64,000 bases of DNA, taken from the NCBI RefSeq assembly GCF_003996855.1, contig NZ_NRQY01000001.1, positions 1,945,676 to 2,009,675 on the forward strand, in the 5' to 3' direction. The DNA comes from Morganella morganii (GTDB lineage Bacteria; Pseudomonadota; Gammaproteobacteria; Enterobacterales; Enterobacteriaceae). This document shows, one piece after another, positions 17,407-26,443 of this stretch. A program made the position numbers and the translations under genes. The notes beneath the pieces are model-generated. The model searched no databases and had not been told where the DNA came from. It saw only the letters and a program-made list of their open reading frames with translations. The stretch's first letter is position 1; every line of letters begins with the position of its first letter.

Positions 17407-18441
17407 TTATTTATCCGCACTTTCCGTTTTTTCCGGGAACATAAAGCTGGCGATAATACCCAGTGCCAGAACCCCGAGCACGACGAACAGGCTGCTGGTG
17501 GCTGAAATATGTAACCCGTGACCCCAGAGACTGTCTGTTGCATTCAGACCCAGTTTCACCGCGATAAAGAACAGCAGCGCGATAACCGCTTTTTCCAGAT
17601 GAACCAGATACTGCTTCAGAGCTTCCAGAACAAAGTACAGGGTACGCAGGCCGAGAATCGCAAACATCATGGCACTGTAAACAATCAGCGGCTCACGGCT
17701 GACGGCGATAATCGCCGGTACGGAGTCAAACGCGAACATCACATCGGACAGTTCCACTACCGCCACACACAGCATCAGCGGCGTGGCATACAGCGCGGCT
17801 TTTTTTCCGCGGCCGATAGTGACGTCTTTGTTCTCCGGTTTTGCCAGCTCGGCATCCACTTCTTTCTGGGTCAGCAGGAAGGCGTGTCCGCTCAGTTTCG
17901 GCCAGATAGGGAACAGTTTTTTCACCATCCGGTAAGCAATGTGCTGCGAGTAATCTTCTATCTCATCCTGCTCTTCGCGGTTACGCAGCATCATGACAGC
18001 GGTCCATGCGACGATCAGAGCAAAAATCACTTCCACATACGGCCCCAGGCTCAGCAGGCCGGTACCTATCGCCACGAAAATCCCGCGGAAAACGATAGCC
18101 CCGATAATCCCCCAGTACAGAACACGGTGGCGGAAACGATCCGGAACCGAGAACCAGGAGAAAATCGCCATCATCACAAACAGGTTGTCAACGGACAGCA
18201 CTTTCTCAAGCGCATAACCGGTGACGAACAGGCTCGCGACTTCCGAACCGTGGTGGATATAAAGAAACCCGGCAAAACCCATTGCCACAGCAACCCAGAA
18301 AACAGACCAGATTGCCGCATTTTTCAGTGAAACCGGCTTATCACCCCGGTGCATAAACAAATCAATAAAAATCGCACCGATAGCGAGGACGATGAAAACG
18401 GTGACTGTTTCCATCGGAAAACCGATATGTGTTGATTCCAT
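17407..18441 (-). CDS. terC: TerC integral membrane protein
   Basis: A 344-residue inner-membrane protein with about nine hydrophobic segments. Family hallmarks are visible: SVDNLFVMMAIFSWF near residue 85 and VVELSDVMFAFDSVPAIIAVS near residue 225, carrying the conserved membrane acidic residues, proposed to bind metal. In the ter system TerC is the membrane anchor that interacts with TerB. It is essential for tellurite resistance in plasmid systems. Intact, and in the normal position between terB and terD. Confidence 0.95.
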   Translation of the reverse strand: MESTHIGFPMETVTVFIVLAIGAIFIDLFMHRGDKPVSLKNAAIWSVFWVAVAMGFAGFLYIHHGSEVASLFVTGYALEKVLSVDNLFVMMAIFSWFSVPDRFRHRVLYWGIIGAIVFRGIFVAIGTGLLSLGPYVEVIFALIVAWTAVMMLRNREEQDEIEDYSQHIAYRMVKKLFPIWPKLSGHAFLLTQKEVDAELAKPENKDVTIGRGKKAALYATPLMLCVAVVELSDVMFAFDSVPAIIAVSREPLIVYSAMMFAILGLRTLYFVLEALKQYLVHLEKAVIALLFFIAVKLGLNATDSLWGHGLHISATSSLFVVLGVLALGIIASFMFPEKTESADK

Positions 18442-18463
18442 AATTAACCCTTAGGTATAAAAA

Positions 18464-18919
18464 TCAGAGACCAAATTCTGCCGGGTCAAACCCCAGGGCA
18501 GCAGCGATCTCTTTTACTGCTTTCTGCTCATCCTGATCGAAGTTACCGTCACTCTTCGCGACTGCAATCCCGACACGCACCGCTAACTGCGCAGCTTCCG
18601 GCTGATCCTTCAGCGCCAGGATATATTTCATGGTTTCACCTTTGCCGATTTCCATGTCGAAATCGAAACTGGCAACCAGTTTATTGAAAAATTCTATAAC
18701 TTCTGCGGTTTCAAATACTTTCAGTTCTTCGGAGGATTTCAGAAAACCGATCATTTTCTGTTTTTCTTCCGCACTGACCCCGTCACTGGAAACCGCGATA
18801 CGGGCACAGACTGCGATTGTACCTTCCATAAACTTACGGTTTCTGAAACGACTGACCTGTTTTGTCAGCTCTTCACGGCCTGAATTAAACGCATTTTTGA
18901 CCCGGTTCAGTATACTCAT
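18464..18919 (-). CDS. terB: TerB tellurite-resistance protein
   Basis: A 151-residue helical cytosolic protein of the TerB fold. The sequence runs SILNRVKNAFNSGREELTKQ, then ICARIAVSSDG-type and AVAKSDGNFDQDEQKAVKEI segments, the two acidic helix pairs that bind metal in the family. The start at 18919 is preceded by TGAGGAT and gives the usual N-terminus; the longer open frame runs back into terA. It partners TerC at the membrane. It lies 19 bp downstream of the defective terA. Confidence 0.94.
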   Translation of the reverse strand: MSILNRVKNAFNSGREELTKQVSRFRNRKFMEGTIAVCARIAVSSDGVSAEEKQKMIGFLKSSEELKVFETAEVIEFFNKLVASFDFDMEIGKGETMKYILALKDQPEAAQLAVRVGIAVAKSDGNFDQDEQKAVKEIAAALGFDPAEFGL

Positions 18920-18938
18920 TGCTGTATCCTCACTTAAA

Positions 18939-19858
18939 TTATTTCGAGCCGGCTTTCCAGCGGAAACCCCACCCGAACGCTTCGTCCATATCGCTTTGAT
19001 TTTTGAAGAAACGGTTAAGACGCTCAACTTTGATCGCCCCGTTCTCATTGACCAGACGGGCAATCGCGCACATGGTGCGGCGGTAATCACCAAATGCATT
19101 ACCCAGTGCCTGGATCACAGATTTCTGTCCATTTTGTAATTCAACAAATGCGCCCAGATCCAGGTCGATACCTTTGTTACCGCCACCGAATACATTGCTG
19201 AGAAAACCACCGGAACTGCTGCCCTGCGCTTCCCGGTGCCAGTTCAGATTAATGCGGATTTCACCGAAGTTATCCCGCTTGCTCAGACTGATTGACGTCT
19301 TCTCTTTACTCAGCGATATCTTGCTTAAACTGATTTTGCTTTCTGCCGGTTTTGGTGCCGGTTCTGCCGCCACATCCACCCCGAAATGTTCCGCCAGCGG
19401 TTGCAGCCCGCCGTTGAAATCCTGAGCAACAAAGCGGAATTTCCACTCATTATTACGACGGTACAGTTCGCCGAGGATCAGTGCCGCTTCCTGACGACCC
19501 GCGGTATCCACATTGCCGCTGAGCAGTTTTTCCTGATCAGCATCAACCTGCACTTCCAGGCTGCGCAGTCCGGCAACGGTCTGTCCGCCGTCACAGGTGA
19601 CCACAAATGCGACTTTTTGCACATCCTGACGCAGACGGCTGACATCAACTGTAAATATGGTGTTGTTGCCGTTCTGCTGCCAGCTGATGGTGTTGTCATC
19701 ATTCTGCGGCTGGCCGTAAAAGACCATGTCCGGATCACCCTGCACTTTGCCGTCAGCATACAGGCGGAAGGCGGAAGCATCCGCCCCGCACCCGACAGCA
19801 CCGTAATCCGCAGTGTTTTCAGCGGAACGGGCGCATTCGCCCCCGGCGTCATATTCAT
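18939..19858 (-). pseudogene. terA: terA with a single-base frameshift and an in-frame internal deletion
   Basis: Seen: the start (MNMTPGANAPV) overlaps the terZ stop as TGATG. After about 25 codons the frame is lost near 19793: one extra G in the GGGG run would restore S-G-A-G-A-D-A-S-A-F-R-L-Y-A-D-G-K and the rest of TerA. Further on, near 19080, the chain passes from LGNAFGDYR directly to RTMCAIARLVNENGA. Complete TerA proteins (about 385 residues) have some 65-75 residues there, including the DDRTGD-type calcium segment; about 306 codons remain here. The first lesion could be a sequencing error in a homopolymer, but the second cannot be explained so. Downstream ter genes keep their ribosome sites and could still be expressed. 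Confidence 0.82.
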
Positions 19859-20445
19859 CAGCGAACCACCGTACTGACAATGTCAGAAGACATATCATCA
19901 ATGGTGCGGCCACGGCACGCGGCACCGTGTGCCGTAAAGTTCCACTCGCCGCCGCTGCGGCACAGAGAGGCAATCACGATACCGGTATGTGAGCCCTGCT
20001 CATTCAGCTGATAACGCACCAGCTCTTTGCCGCTCTGATCCAGCACACGGCAGAAGGCATTTTCCACATCGTTAAATGTCTGGCCGCGGAAGCTGTTCAC
20101 GGTAAAGGCCAGATATTCGGCATTCTGCGGCAGGCGGTTCAGATCCACCCGGATCACTTCATCATCGCCGTCACCTTCTCCGGTCAGGTTATCGCCTTCG
20201 TGAACCACCGATTTGCAGTCTGATTTCAGTTTGCGGAACCAGATGGTGTCGAGAATACGACCGTCTTTATCCAGCAGGATGCAGCTGGCATCAAGATCAA
20301 TTGAGTCGTTACCGCCGCCGAACAGTGAACCGAGAAAACCTTTCTTTTTCTGAACAGGATCCCACCCGAGGCCGAAATGCAGCTGATTTAAGGCGGCAGA
20401 TGCTTTGCTGAGAGATACCGTCTGATTCTTCGTCAGTGAAACCAT
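19858..20445 (-). CDS. terZ: TerD-domain protein TerZ
   Basis: A 195-residue TerD-family protein and first gene of the leftward ter operon. It starts VSLTKNQTVSLSKAS, has FGLGWDPV near residue 24, an insertion with a glycine cluster (GSLFGGGND) characteristic of TerZ, DSIDLDASCIL near residue 47, and [13 protein letters not shown] near residue 83. The 20445 start follows AAGGAATG; the longer frame to 20490 is not supported. Its stop overlaps the terA start, so the two are translationally coupled. Confidence 0.92.
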   Translation of the reverse strand: MVSLTKNQTVSLSKASAALNQLHFGLGWDPVQKKKGFLGSLFGGGNDSIDLDASCILLDKDGRILDTIWFRKLKSDCKSVVHEGDNLTGEGDGDDEVIRVDLNRLPQNAEYLAFTVNSFRGQTFNDVENAFCRVLDQSGKELVRYQLNEQGSHTGIVIASLCRSGGEWNFTAHGAACRGRTIDDMSSDIVSTVVR

Positions 20446-20740
20446 ATTTTCATTCCTTAAACGGGAGAGGAATCCCGGTGACAGGTGCATGTGATAATGA
20501 ATTTTAAAAAATCATATCATGACGGAGTTCTTTGGCAAGATATATTTCACATAAAAATTAATAATATAATAAAAACAAATAGTTAAACCAAAACAGGTAA
20601 CATATAAAACTATGAAAAATGTCAGGTTATGTCAGCTTATTTATAACCAAAACATAATCATAATATGATTGACATATTGATTAATCATAAATAAACTCCC
20701 CCCTAATCTATCGGATAAAACAGAACAGGAATAAACAATA
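20446..20740. promoter_or_regulatory. Divergent ter promoter region with palindromes
   Basis: An AT-rich 295-bp region between terZ and the rightward biosynthetic module. It contains AATCATA-A-TATGATT (20656-20670), a perfect odd palindrome, and TGATTAATCA (20678-20687), a perfect 10-bp palindrome 7 bp away. Further ATCAT motifs lie near 20510-20530. These are candidate operators for TerW, the ter regulator encoded at the end of the module. Binding is inferred. Confidence 0.5.
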
Positions 20741-21799
20741 ATGGCGCATGCAATCTGGCTGACGGAAGGGCTTTCTTCCCAGCGTGATCTGATCCGGAAT
20801 ATCAGGCTGTTCGCGCAGACATTACAGGTTGATCTCACGATCTTTGCCTCTCACCGGCAGCCCCGTCATGAGATCCTGTCAGAGGCGGATTTTTCGCTGA
20901 CTGAACCGGCTGACGATAATGCCCGGCTGGCGTTTATCCTGTCTGTTACCGAAAAATACGGTATTCAGGCAATCCATGCAGGACGGAATACCTCGTGGTT
21001 TGAAACTCACAGAGACACTATCACCGCATCCGGTGTCCGGCTGACAACCGGAGTCGTCTCTCTGTCCGGTTACGCCGCAGCGGATGATAAAGCCCGCTTT
21101 GCTGCTGAAATGGAATCACACGGCCTGCCGGTTGTGCCTTCCGTACAGATCACGTCCGCCGCACAACTGCGTGATTCACTGACTCACTCCCCGTTTCCGG
21201 GACTGCCGCTGTGTATCAAACCGGTACAGGGTATTTATGGCACCGGTTTCTGGCAGTTTGATGACAACGCATCACCGATGGCGATGTTCAGCCATCCTGA
21301 ACGGCGGATCACCACACCAGAGCAGTACCTGTCCGCATTCGGCAGTACCGGAAAATGTTCTCCGCAGGTGCTGATGCCCTGTCTGCCGGGCCCGGAGTAT
21401 TCCGTGGATATTCTGGCTGATCGCGGAGAAGTGCTGGCCGCTGTCGCGCGGCGGAAAGAGGGTTCCCTGCAATACCTGGAACATGATGGCGCCGCATTTG
21501 AGCTGGCCTGCGCCTGTGCGCGGGTGATGAATGCTGACGGGCTGGTGAATGTGCAGACCCGCCACGATCACCACGGGCAGCCGCTGCTGCTTGAAATAAA
21601 TATGCGGCCGTCCGGCGGCATCGGCTATACCGCACTGAGCGGCGTGAATCTGCCGGGTCTGTTTGCCCTGTATCAGCTTGGTCTGCTCAGTGCGGAACAG
21701 GTCAGAGAGTATGATCGCACCGCGTTTTGTCCGGCGGTTGTCCGTCCCCTGACCGAAGCCGTCAGCTACCCGTTTTCCCTGAATAATGCAATACACTGA
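20741..21799 (+). CDS. ATP-grasp ligase of the ter biosynthetic module
   Basis: 352 residues with an N-terminal pre-ATP-grasp segment (about 1-100), a central ATP-binding lobe with PLCIKPVQGIYGTGFW near residue 157, and the metal-binding end LLLEINMRPSGGIGY near residue 285. ATP-grasp enzymes join a carboxylate to an amine or thiol. Known: comparative genomics (Anantharaman, Iyer and Aravind) linked such genes to ter loci and proposed a pathway to a nucleoside-like metabolite; the product has not been identified to my knowledge. It is the first gene of the rightward operon and overlaps nothing upstream. Confidence 0.85.
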   Translation: MAHAIWLTEGLSSQRDLIRNIRLFAQTLQVDLTIFASHRQPRHEILSEADFSLTEPADDNARLAFILSVTEKYGIQAIHAGRNTSWFETHRDTITASGVRLTTGVVSLSGYAAADDKARFAAEMESHGLPVVPSVQITSAAQLRDSLTHSPFPGLPLCIKPVQGIYGTGFWQFDDNASPMAMFSHPERRITTPEQYLSAFGSTGKCSPQVLMPCLPGPEYSVDILADRGEVLAAVARRKEGSLQYLEHDGAAFELACACARVMNADGLVNVQTRHDHHGQPLLLEINMRPSGGIGYTALSGVNLPGLFALYQLGLLSAEQVREYDRTAFCPAVVRPLTEAVSYPFSLNNAIH

Positions 21800-21806
21800 G
21801 GTCACT

Positions 21807-22949
21807 ATGCCCGGTTTTTCCCGTCCCGGTCACCACCGGTTTACACTGACTACCGGCACGCTGGAAGTCCGCAGCGACGCCACCCCGGAAACGCTGGATA
21901 CCCTGTTTGGTATCGCGGAGCGGCGTAACCCGAAACGGGCATTTCTGTTTGTCAGCAAAGTGCTTGGCCGCCATATTCCGGCAGAGCCGGAAATCATGCG
22001 CGGCGTTTACCGCCGCCTCAGTGAACAGTTTCCGCAGGATCTGCCGCAGCCGCTGCTGGTTATCGGCATGGCAGAAACCGCTGTCGGGCTTGGAGCAGGG
22101 GTATACAGCGAAATCCGCCGTCAGTATCCTCAATCCCTGTATCTCTCTTCCACCCGCCATCCGGCTGACGGGGAACTGCTGTGTGAATTTAAAGAGAACC
22201 ACAGCCATGCCACGGATCATCTGCTCTATTTCCCTGGAGATCCTCAGCTGAAAACCCGGCTGAAACAGGCAAAAACCCTGGTACTGGCAGATGATGAAGC
22301 CACCACCGGCAATACCTTTACCAATCTGCTGACTGCATTATATGAAAGCGGACAATTACCTGATTTACAACAGGTTGTCACGGTAACGCTGACTGACTGG
22401 CGAGATAAACCCGCCACCGCTCAGCACGGATTACCGTTGCAGCATGTCTCTCTGATCAACGGAAACTGGCACTGGGAGGCCGATCCTGATGCCACCCTGC
22501 CGGAGATGCCGGATGTGAATGTCAGTTCAGCAGGCACAGTACCAATCCGCCGTCCGCAGACGCGTGTACGGCTGGGTCTGCATGAACCGCACACAAATTT
22601 CGGCTGCTCAGTAACAGCTGCACCGGGTGAGCGGATTCTGGTGCTGGGTTCCGGTGAATTTGTCTGGGAGCCGTTCCTGCTGGCCGAACGGCTGGCGGAC
22701 GCTGGGGCAGATGTGAAATTCAGCGCCCTGACCCGCTCGCCGATAGCCCCCGGCGGTGCCATTGAATCCGTTATTTCCTTCACAGATAACTACGGACTGG
22801 GGATCGCCAACTACCTCTACAATGTGGCACATCAGTCATTTGACCGCATTCTGCTGTGCACGGAAACCGATCCGGCTGCATTTGATCCGCAGTTATTGCA
22901 GGTATTGTCCGGATGTGCACCACTGACGGAGATTATTTATGACGACTAA
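21807..22949 (+). CDS. Phosphoribosyltransferase/TRSP-domain protein of the ter module
   Basis: 380 residues in two parts. The N-terminal half resembles orotate-type phosphoribosyltransferases, with a PRPP-loop-like segment LVLADDEATTGNTFTNLL near residue 154. The C-terminal part (from about residue 235) has the TRSP-type features GERILVLGSGEFVWEPF and DNYGLGIANYLYNV. The start at 21807 follows GAGGTCACT just after the ATP-grasp stop; a 7-codon longer start at 21786 would overlap that gene. It probably transfers or removes a ribose-phosphate on the module's unknown metabolite. Confidence 0.82.
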   Translation: MPGFSRPGHHRFTLTTGTLEVRSDATPETLDTLFGIAERRNPKRAFLFVSKVLGRHIPAEPEIMRGVYRRLSEQFPQDLPQPLLVIGMAETAVGLGAGVYSEIRRQYPQSLYLSSTRHPADGELLCEFKENHSHATDHLLYFPGDPQLKTRLKQAKTLVLADDEATTGNTFTNLLTALYESGQLPDLQQVVTVTLTDWRDKPATAQHGLPLQHVSLINGNWHWEADPDATLPEMPDVNVSSAGTVPIRRPQTRVRLGLHEPHTNFGCSVTAAPGERILVLGSGEFVWEPFLLAERLADAGADVKFSALTRSPIAPGGAIESVISFTDNYGLGIANYLYNVAHQSFDRILLCTETDPAAFDPQLLQVLSGCAPLTEIIYDD

Positions 22950-23724
22950 ACCGGTGATCCTGACCGATCTGGATGACACCCTGTTCCAGACAAAGCGAAA
23001 AATGACACAGGAGCAGGCTCTTACGCCATTCCGTGCCGGCGCGCTTGACCGCACATTGCAGCCGCGAAGTTTTATGACGGAAGAACAGGCCATGCTGACA
23101 GACTGGCTGCTGACACATACCGATCTCATTCCGGTCACAGCACGCGGAACCGAAGAACTCCGCCGCGTCACTATCCCGTTCCGCTCTTACGCCATCACCA
23201 CTCACGGTGCGGTGATTCTGCAACCGGACGGCTCGCCCGAGCCGGTCTGGCAGTCTCAGATGCTGGCCGCCCTCGCCCCTTACCGTGAGCGGCTGCTGTC
23301 ACTTCAGCAGTTTTGTACTGACCTGATGGCTGAGCGCGGTATTGATGCATGGGCGCGTATTAATTATGAGTACGATGATGTGCCGGTCTATCTGGTGATG
23401 AAACACACCGACAGCACCCGCACAGACGAATTGTATGCCGTTGCCGCAGAGATTGAACAACAGTTCCCGGCAGACGGATTTTACATCCACCGCAACAGTA
23501 ACAATATTGCCTGGCTGCCGGACCCGGTGGAAAAAGGCCGCGCAGTGGCCCGGCTGCTGACGTTATTGCGGGCAGAGCGCGGCACCTTTCCGGTTATCGG
23601 CCTCGGCGACAGTCTGAGCGATTACCGTTTTATGAAACACTGTACCTGGTTCGGTATGCCGTCCCGCAGTCAGTTTTCAGATGCTGTCGCCGCCCGGATT
23701 TTCAGTGAGGTATCCGATGTATAA
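22939..23724 (+). CDS. HAD-superfamily phosphatase of the ter module
   Basis: 261 residues. Motif I is ILTDLDDTLFQTK at residues 8-20, with Asp nucleophile and acid; motif II is VTARGTEEL near residue 55; the final acidic motif is GLGDSLSDYRFM near residue 220. The cap region is of the trehalose-phosphatase/sucrose-phosphatase type. It overlaps the end of the preceding phosphoribosyltransferase gene by 11 bp and the next gene by 8 bp, which shows tight translational coupling. Expected to dephosphorylate a pathway intermediate; substrate unknown. Confidence 0.83.
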   Translation: MTTKPVILTDLDDTLFQTKRKMTQEQALTPFRAGALDRTLQPRSFMTEEQAMLTDWLLTHTDLIPVTARGTEELRRVTIPFRSYAITTHGAVILQPDGSPEPVWQSQMLAALAPYRERLLSLQQFCTDLMAERGIDAWARINYEYDDVPVYLVMKHTDSTRTDELYAVAAEIEQQFPADGFYIHRNSNNIAWLPDPVEKGRAVARLLTLLRAERGTFPVIGLGDSLSDYRFMKHCTWFGMPSRSQFSDAVAARIFSEVSDV

Positions 23725-24796
23725 TTTCCCGCCGTTCTCAGGCAGTTATCTGCCGGATGATGTGCAGTTTCTGCTCCGGCCGGTCACCATTGATATGACA
23801 CCGGTTGAACTGAAAGAGCAGCTGATTCAGTCCGGACAGAAACACTATTCCGATATGCTCAGTCAGGAACCTGCCCCCACCGCCTGGCATCTTGATTTGT
23901 TTAACCGGGCACTGGAAAAAGGCGCGCCGCGTCTGGCGCGGGATGTGAGCTCTCTCGCCCGGACACTAAGTGATTATTTTGCGGATCAGCCGGTTGTGCT
24001 GGTCAGTCTGGTCCGTGCCGGTGTGCCGTTAGGTGTGATGCTGCATCAGGCACTGCGCGATACAGGCAAAATTTCACACCATTACGGCATCAGTATCATC
24101 CGTGATCGCGGCATTGATACGGCGGCACTCGAGTGGATCGAACACCATCACGGCACCGCCGGTATCGTGTTTGTGGACGGCTGGACAGGCAAAGGCGCTA
24201 TCACCGGTGAGCTGATCCGCTCCCTGAAAGACAGGCCCGGCTACCCCGTCGATCCGCGTCTGGTGGTGCTGGCCGATCCTGCCGGATGTGCCTGGCTTTC
24301 TGCGGCAGATAATGACTGGCTGATCCCCTCTGGGATTATGGGGGCGCCGGTTTCCGGGCTTATCTCCCGCTCTGTCTGGTCGGATACCGGTCCGCACGGC
24401 TGTGTTCATTGTGAGCACTTACAATCTTATGAGTGCAGCCGGACACTCACCGATACCGTTACCGCATTGCGCCGTCAGCATACGCAGGTTCCTGCGGCGG
24501 TATTTCCTGATCCGGAGACTAAAGCCGCACTGCGGGAAAAAAGCCGCGCGGTGATCTCCGCCCTGGCGGCACGCTGCGGTGTGAGCGACCTGAACAGAAT
24601 CAAACCCGGTATTGCCGAAGCCACCCGCGCCGTCCTGCGCCGGGTGCCGGATCACGTCTTTGTGCGTGACTGTACAGAGCCGGACGTGGAGTTACTGCTT
24701 TATCTCGCCCGTCAGAAAGGGATCACTATCACGGAAGCCGGCGACGCCCTCGGGCAGTACCGCGCCGTCACTATTATCAGGAAGGTATCACCATGA
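23717..24796 (+). CDS. Phosphoribosyltransferase with C-terminal PELOTA-like domain (StiP family)
   Basis: 359 residues. A type I phosphoribosyltransferase-like core with VLVSLVRAGVPLGVML near residue 95 and the loop IVFVDGWTGKGAITGEL near residue 150 is followed by a Cys/His-containing stretch (GCVHCEHLQSYECS, about residue 227) and a C-terminal domain (from about residue 260) of PELOTA RNA-binding type. Database entries often call this family cysteine protease StiP; the visible motifs support a PRPP-binding enzyme instead. The start at 23717 overlaps the HAD stop; the 24793-24796 ATGA couples it to the next gene. Confidence 0.8.
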   Translation: MYNFPPFSGSYLPDDVQFLLRPVTIDMTPVELKEQLIQSGQKHYSDMLSQEPAPTAWHLDLFNRALEKGAPRLARDVSSLARTLSDYFADQPVVLVSLVRAGVPLGVMLHQALRDTGKISHHYGISIIRDRGIDTAALEWIEHHHGTAGIVFVDGWTGKGAITGELIRSLKDRPGYPVDPRLVVLADPAGCAWLSAADNDWLIPSGIMGAPVSGLISRSVWSDTGPHGCVHCEHLQSYECSRTLTDTVTALRRQHTQVPAAVFPDPETKAALREKSRAVISALAARCGVSDLNRIKPGIAEATRAVLRRVPDHVFVRDCTEPDVELLLYLARQKGITITEAGDALGQYRAVTIIRKVSP

Positions 24797-25740
24797 CCCG
24801 ACGTCTCTCCCCGTGGAATTTAGGGGCTTCACTCTATATGCCCGCCACCCGTACTGATATCACAGATGCCATTATTAATAACAAAATCAGCGGATTGCGC
24901 TCGCTGATTATTTGTCTGGAAGATGCGGTCAGTGAAACGGATCTCCCGCAGGCACTGAATAATTTGCAGGTTATCCTGGCGGCACTGACGGCAGAAAAAC
25001 AGCGTGCCGGTAACCAGAACTGGCCGCTGGTGTTTATCCGTCCGCGTCACCCTGAAATGGGATTATGGCTGCGGGAGCACGGTGACCTCAGTGCCATCGA
25101 CGGGCTGGTACTGCCTAAATTCACACAGAAAACCCTGCCGGTCTGGTGGCAGGTGGTGCAGAATACCCCGCTGTGCATGATGCCGACCCTGGAAACAGAA
25201 GAGGTCTGTGATGTGGTACAGATGCGGGAACTGGCGCGGGTTCTCAAATCTCATCCCTGTCATGACCGGATCATCGCACTGCGTATCGGCGGTAATGACC
25301 TGATGAATGTGATTTCACTGCGCCGGCCGCGTCATCTCACTCTGTATGACGGCCCGATGGGCTATGTGATAAAAATGCTGGTTTCCGTTTTTGCTCCGCA
25401 CGATTTTGCCATGACCGCACCGGTCTGCGAGCATATTGATGATCACGACGTCATGACGCGCGAACTGGCACTGGATATTGCTCACGGGCTGGTTGGCAAA
25501 ACTGCAATTCACCCGAATCAGGTGGCGGTAATTGAGCAGGCACTGCGGGTCTCCGCTGATGAACACGCCGATGCGCTGCGGATACTGAATTCCACACAGG
25601 CGGTATTCAAATCACAGGGAGCCATGTGTGAACCGGCGACACACCGTCGCTGGGCATCGGCTATTCTGGCCCGCGCACGGGTATACGGGATTGCACAACG
25701 GAAAACAGACGGACAACCATTTAAAACACAAAACGGATAA
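24793..25740 (+). CDS. HpcH/HpaI-type aldolase, citrate-lyase-beta-like, of the ter module
   Basis: 315 residues with a TIM-barrel of the CitE/HpcH family. Visible landmarks are the N-terminal LYMPATRTDI, SLIICLEDAVSETD near residue 39 with the metal-binding acidic residues, VLPKFTQKTLPVWW near residue 105, LRIGGNDLMN near residue 165, and the closing GKTAIHPNQVAVIEQAL near residue 235. Such enzymes cleave or form C-C bonds of acyl compounds with Mg2+. It is the last gene of the tightly coupled five-gene run (start overlaps the previous stop by 4 bp). Its role in the ter metabolite pathway is proposed, not shown. Confidence 0.85.
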   Translation: MTRRLSPWNLGASLYMPATRTDITDAIINNKISGLRSLIICLEDAVSETDLPQALNNLQVILAALTAEKQRAGNQNWPLVFIRPRHPEMGLWLREHGDLSAIDGLVLPKFTQKTLPVWWQVVQNTPLCMMPTLETEEVCDVVQMRELARVLKSHPCHDRIIALRIGGNDLMNVISLRRPRHLTLYDGPMGYVIKMLVSVFAPHDFAMTAPVCEHIDDHDVMTRELALDIAHGLVGKTAIHPNQVAVIEQALRVSADEHADALRILNSTQAVFKSQGAMCEPATHRRWASAILARARVYGIAQRKTDGQPFKTQNG

Positions 25741-25903
25741 TATTGCAGACAAAAATATCATCAGACAACATATCCGGCACTATTATATCTGTGTGCCTTG
25801 ATATATTCTGACTTGCTGATTAAATAGTACTGTTATGCGGAATACGTATTCTCGGCATAACCGCAGCTTTGTCTCTTTGTTTTAATACAGGTGTCCCCAG
25901 ACT

Positions 25904-26386
25904 ATGCAACTAAGCACACGACAGGTTCGTTTATTCACCCTAGCAACCCTGCTCGGCTCCGGAAAACCGGTTCCGTCAGATGAAATCCTGGCGACACTCC
26001 GCTGCTCAGAGGCAACTCTGACCCGTACATTCAAAGAGTTACGTGATACCTGGTCAGCTGAAATACGCTACCGCAAAGCCTCACACACGTATGAAATGAC
26101 GGTTCCCGGCACACTGGATCGCAAAACACTGAAAAAGATCAATGAGGAACTGGAAAGTATTGAAAGTCCGAAATCCGTGTATTACAGCGGAAAGGTATCG
26201 CTGGACAAGGAAAAGAAAAAAGCCGTGTCATTGTCTCTGACCGGAACAACAGTCAGAAAAATTAATCATCTGTCACTTCTTTCCGGCAAAAACCGGAGTG
26301 ATGCAGTAGAGATGCTGGTTAATCTTCACATTGATGAGTTAATTGAATCGATAATCCGCCGCAATGAAAGCCAGCAGAAAAAATAA
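25904..26386 (+). CDS. terW: TerW, regulator of the ter locus
   Basis: 160 residues. Residues 1-70 form a winged helix-like DNA-binding region (QLSTRQVRLFTLATLLGS, then ATLRCSEATLTRTFKELRD); the C-terminal half is helical and strongly basic/acidic (SGKVSLDKEKKKAV and DAVEMLVNLHIDELIESI), suited to dimerisation. Known: TerW is the small DNA-binding regulator of plasmid and O157 ter operons. It stands 163 bp after the aldolase gene with its own upstream region, and is closed by a terminator. Confidence 0.87.
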   Translation: MQLSTRQVRLFTLATLLGSGKPVPSDEILATLRCSEATLTRTFKELRDTWSAEIRYRKASHTYEMTVPGTLDRKTLKKINEELESIESPKSVYYSGKVSLDKEKKKAVSLSLTGTTVRKINHLSLLSGKNRSDAVEMLVNLHIDELIESIIRRNESQQKK

Positions 26387-26393
26387 CTCATAA

Positions 26394-26430
26394 ATAAAAC
26401 CGCCCGGAAAAATACCGGGCGGTTTTATTA
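26394..26430. terminator. Bidirectional terminator between terW and fbaA
   Basis: A perfect 12-bp stem, AAAACCGCCCGG with CCGGGCGGTTTT, flanked by A/T runs on both sides, separates the convergent terW and fbaA genes. Confidence 0.9.
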
Positions 26431-26443
26431 TTCATGCAACAAA

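Noticed and set aside
17518..18330. A 270-codon open frame opposite terC
   Set aside because: Antisense shadow of a well-conserved membrane protein gene, rich in His, Gln and Arg, with no homology that I recognise.
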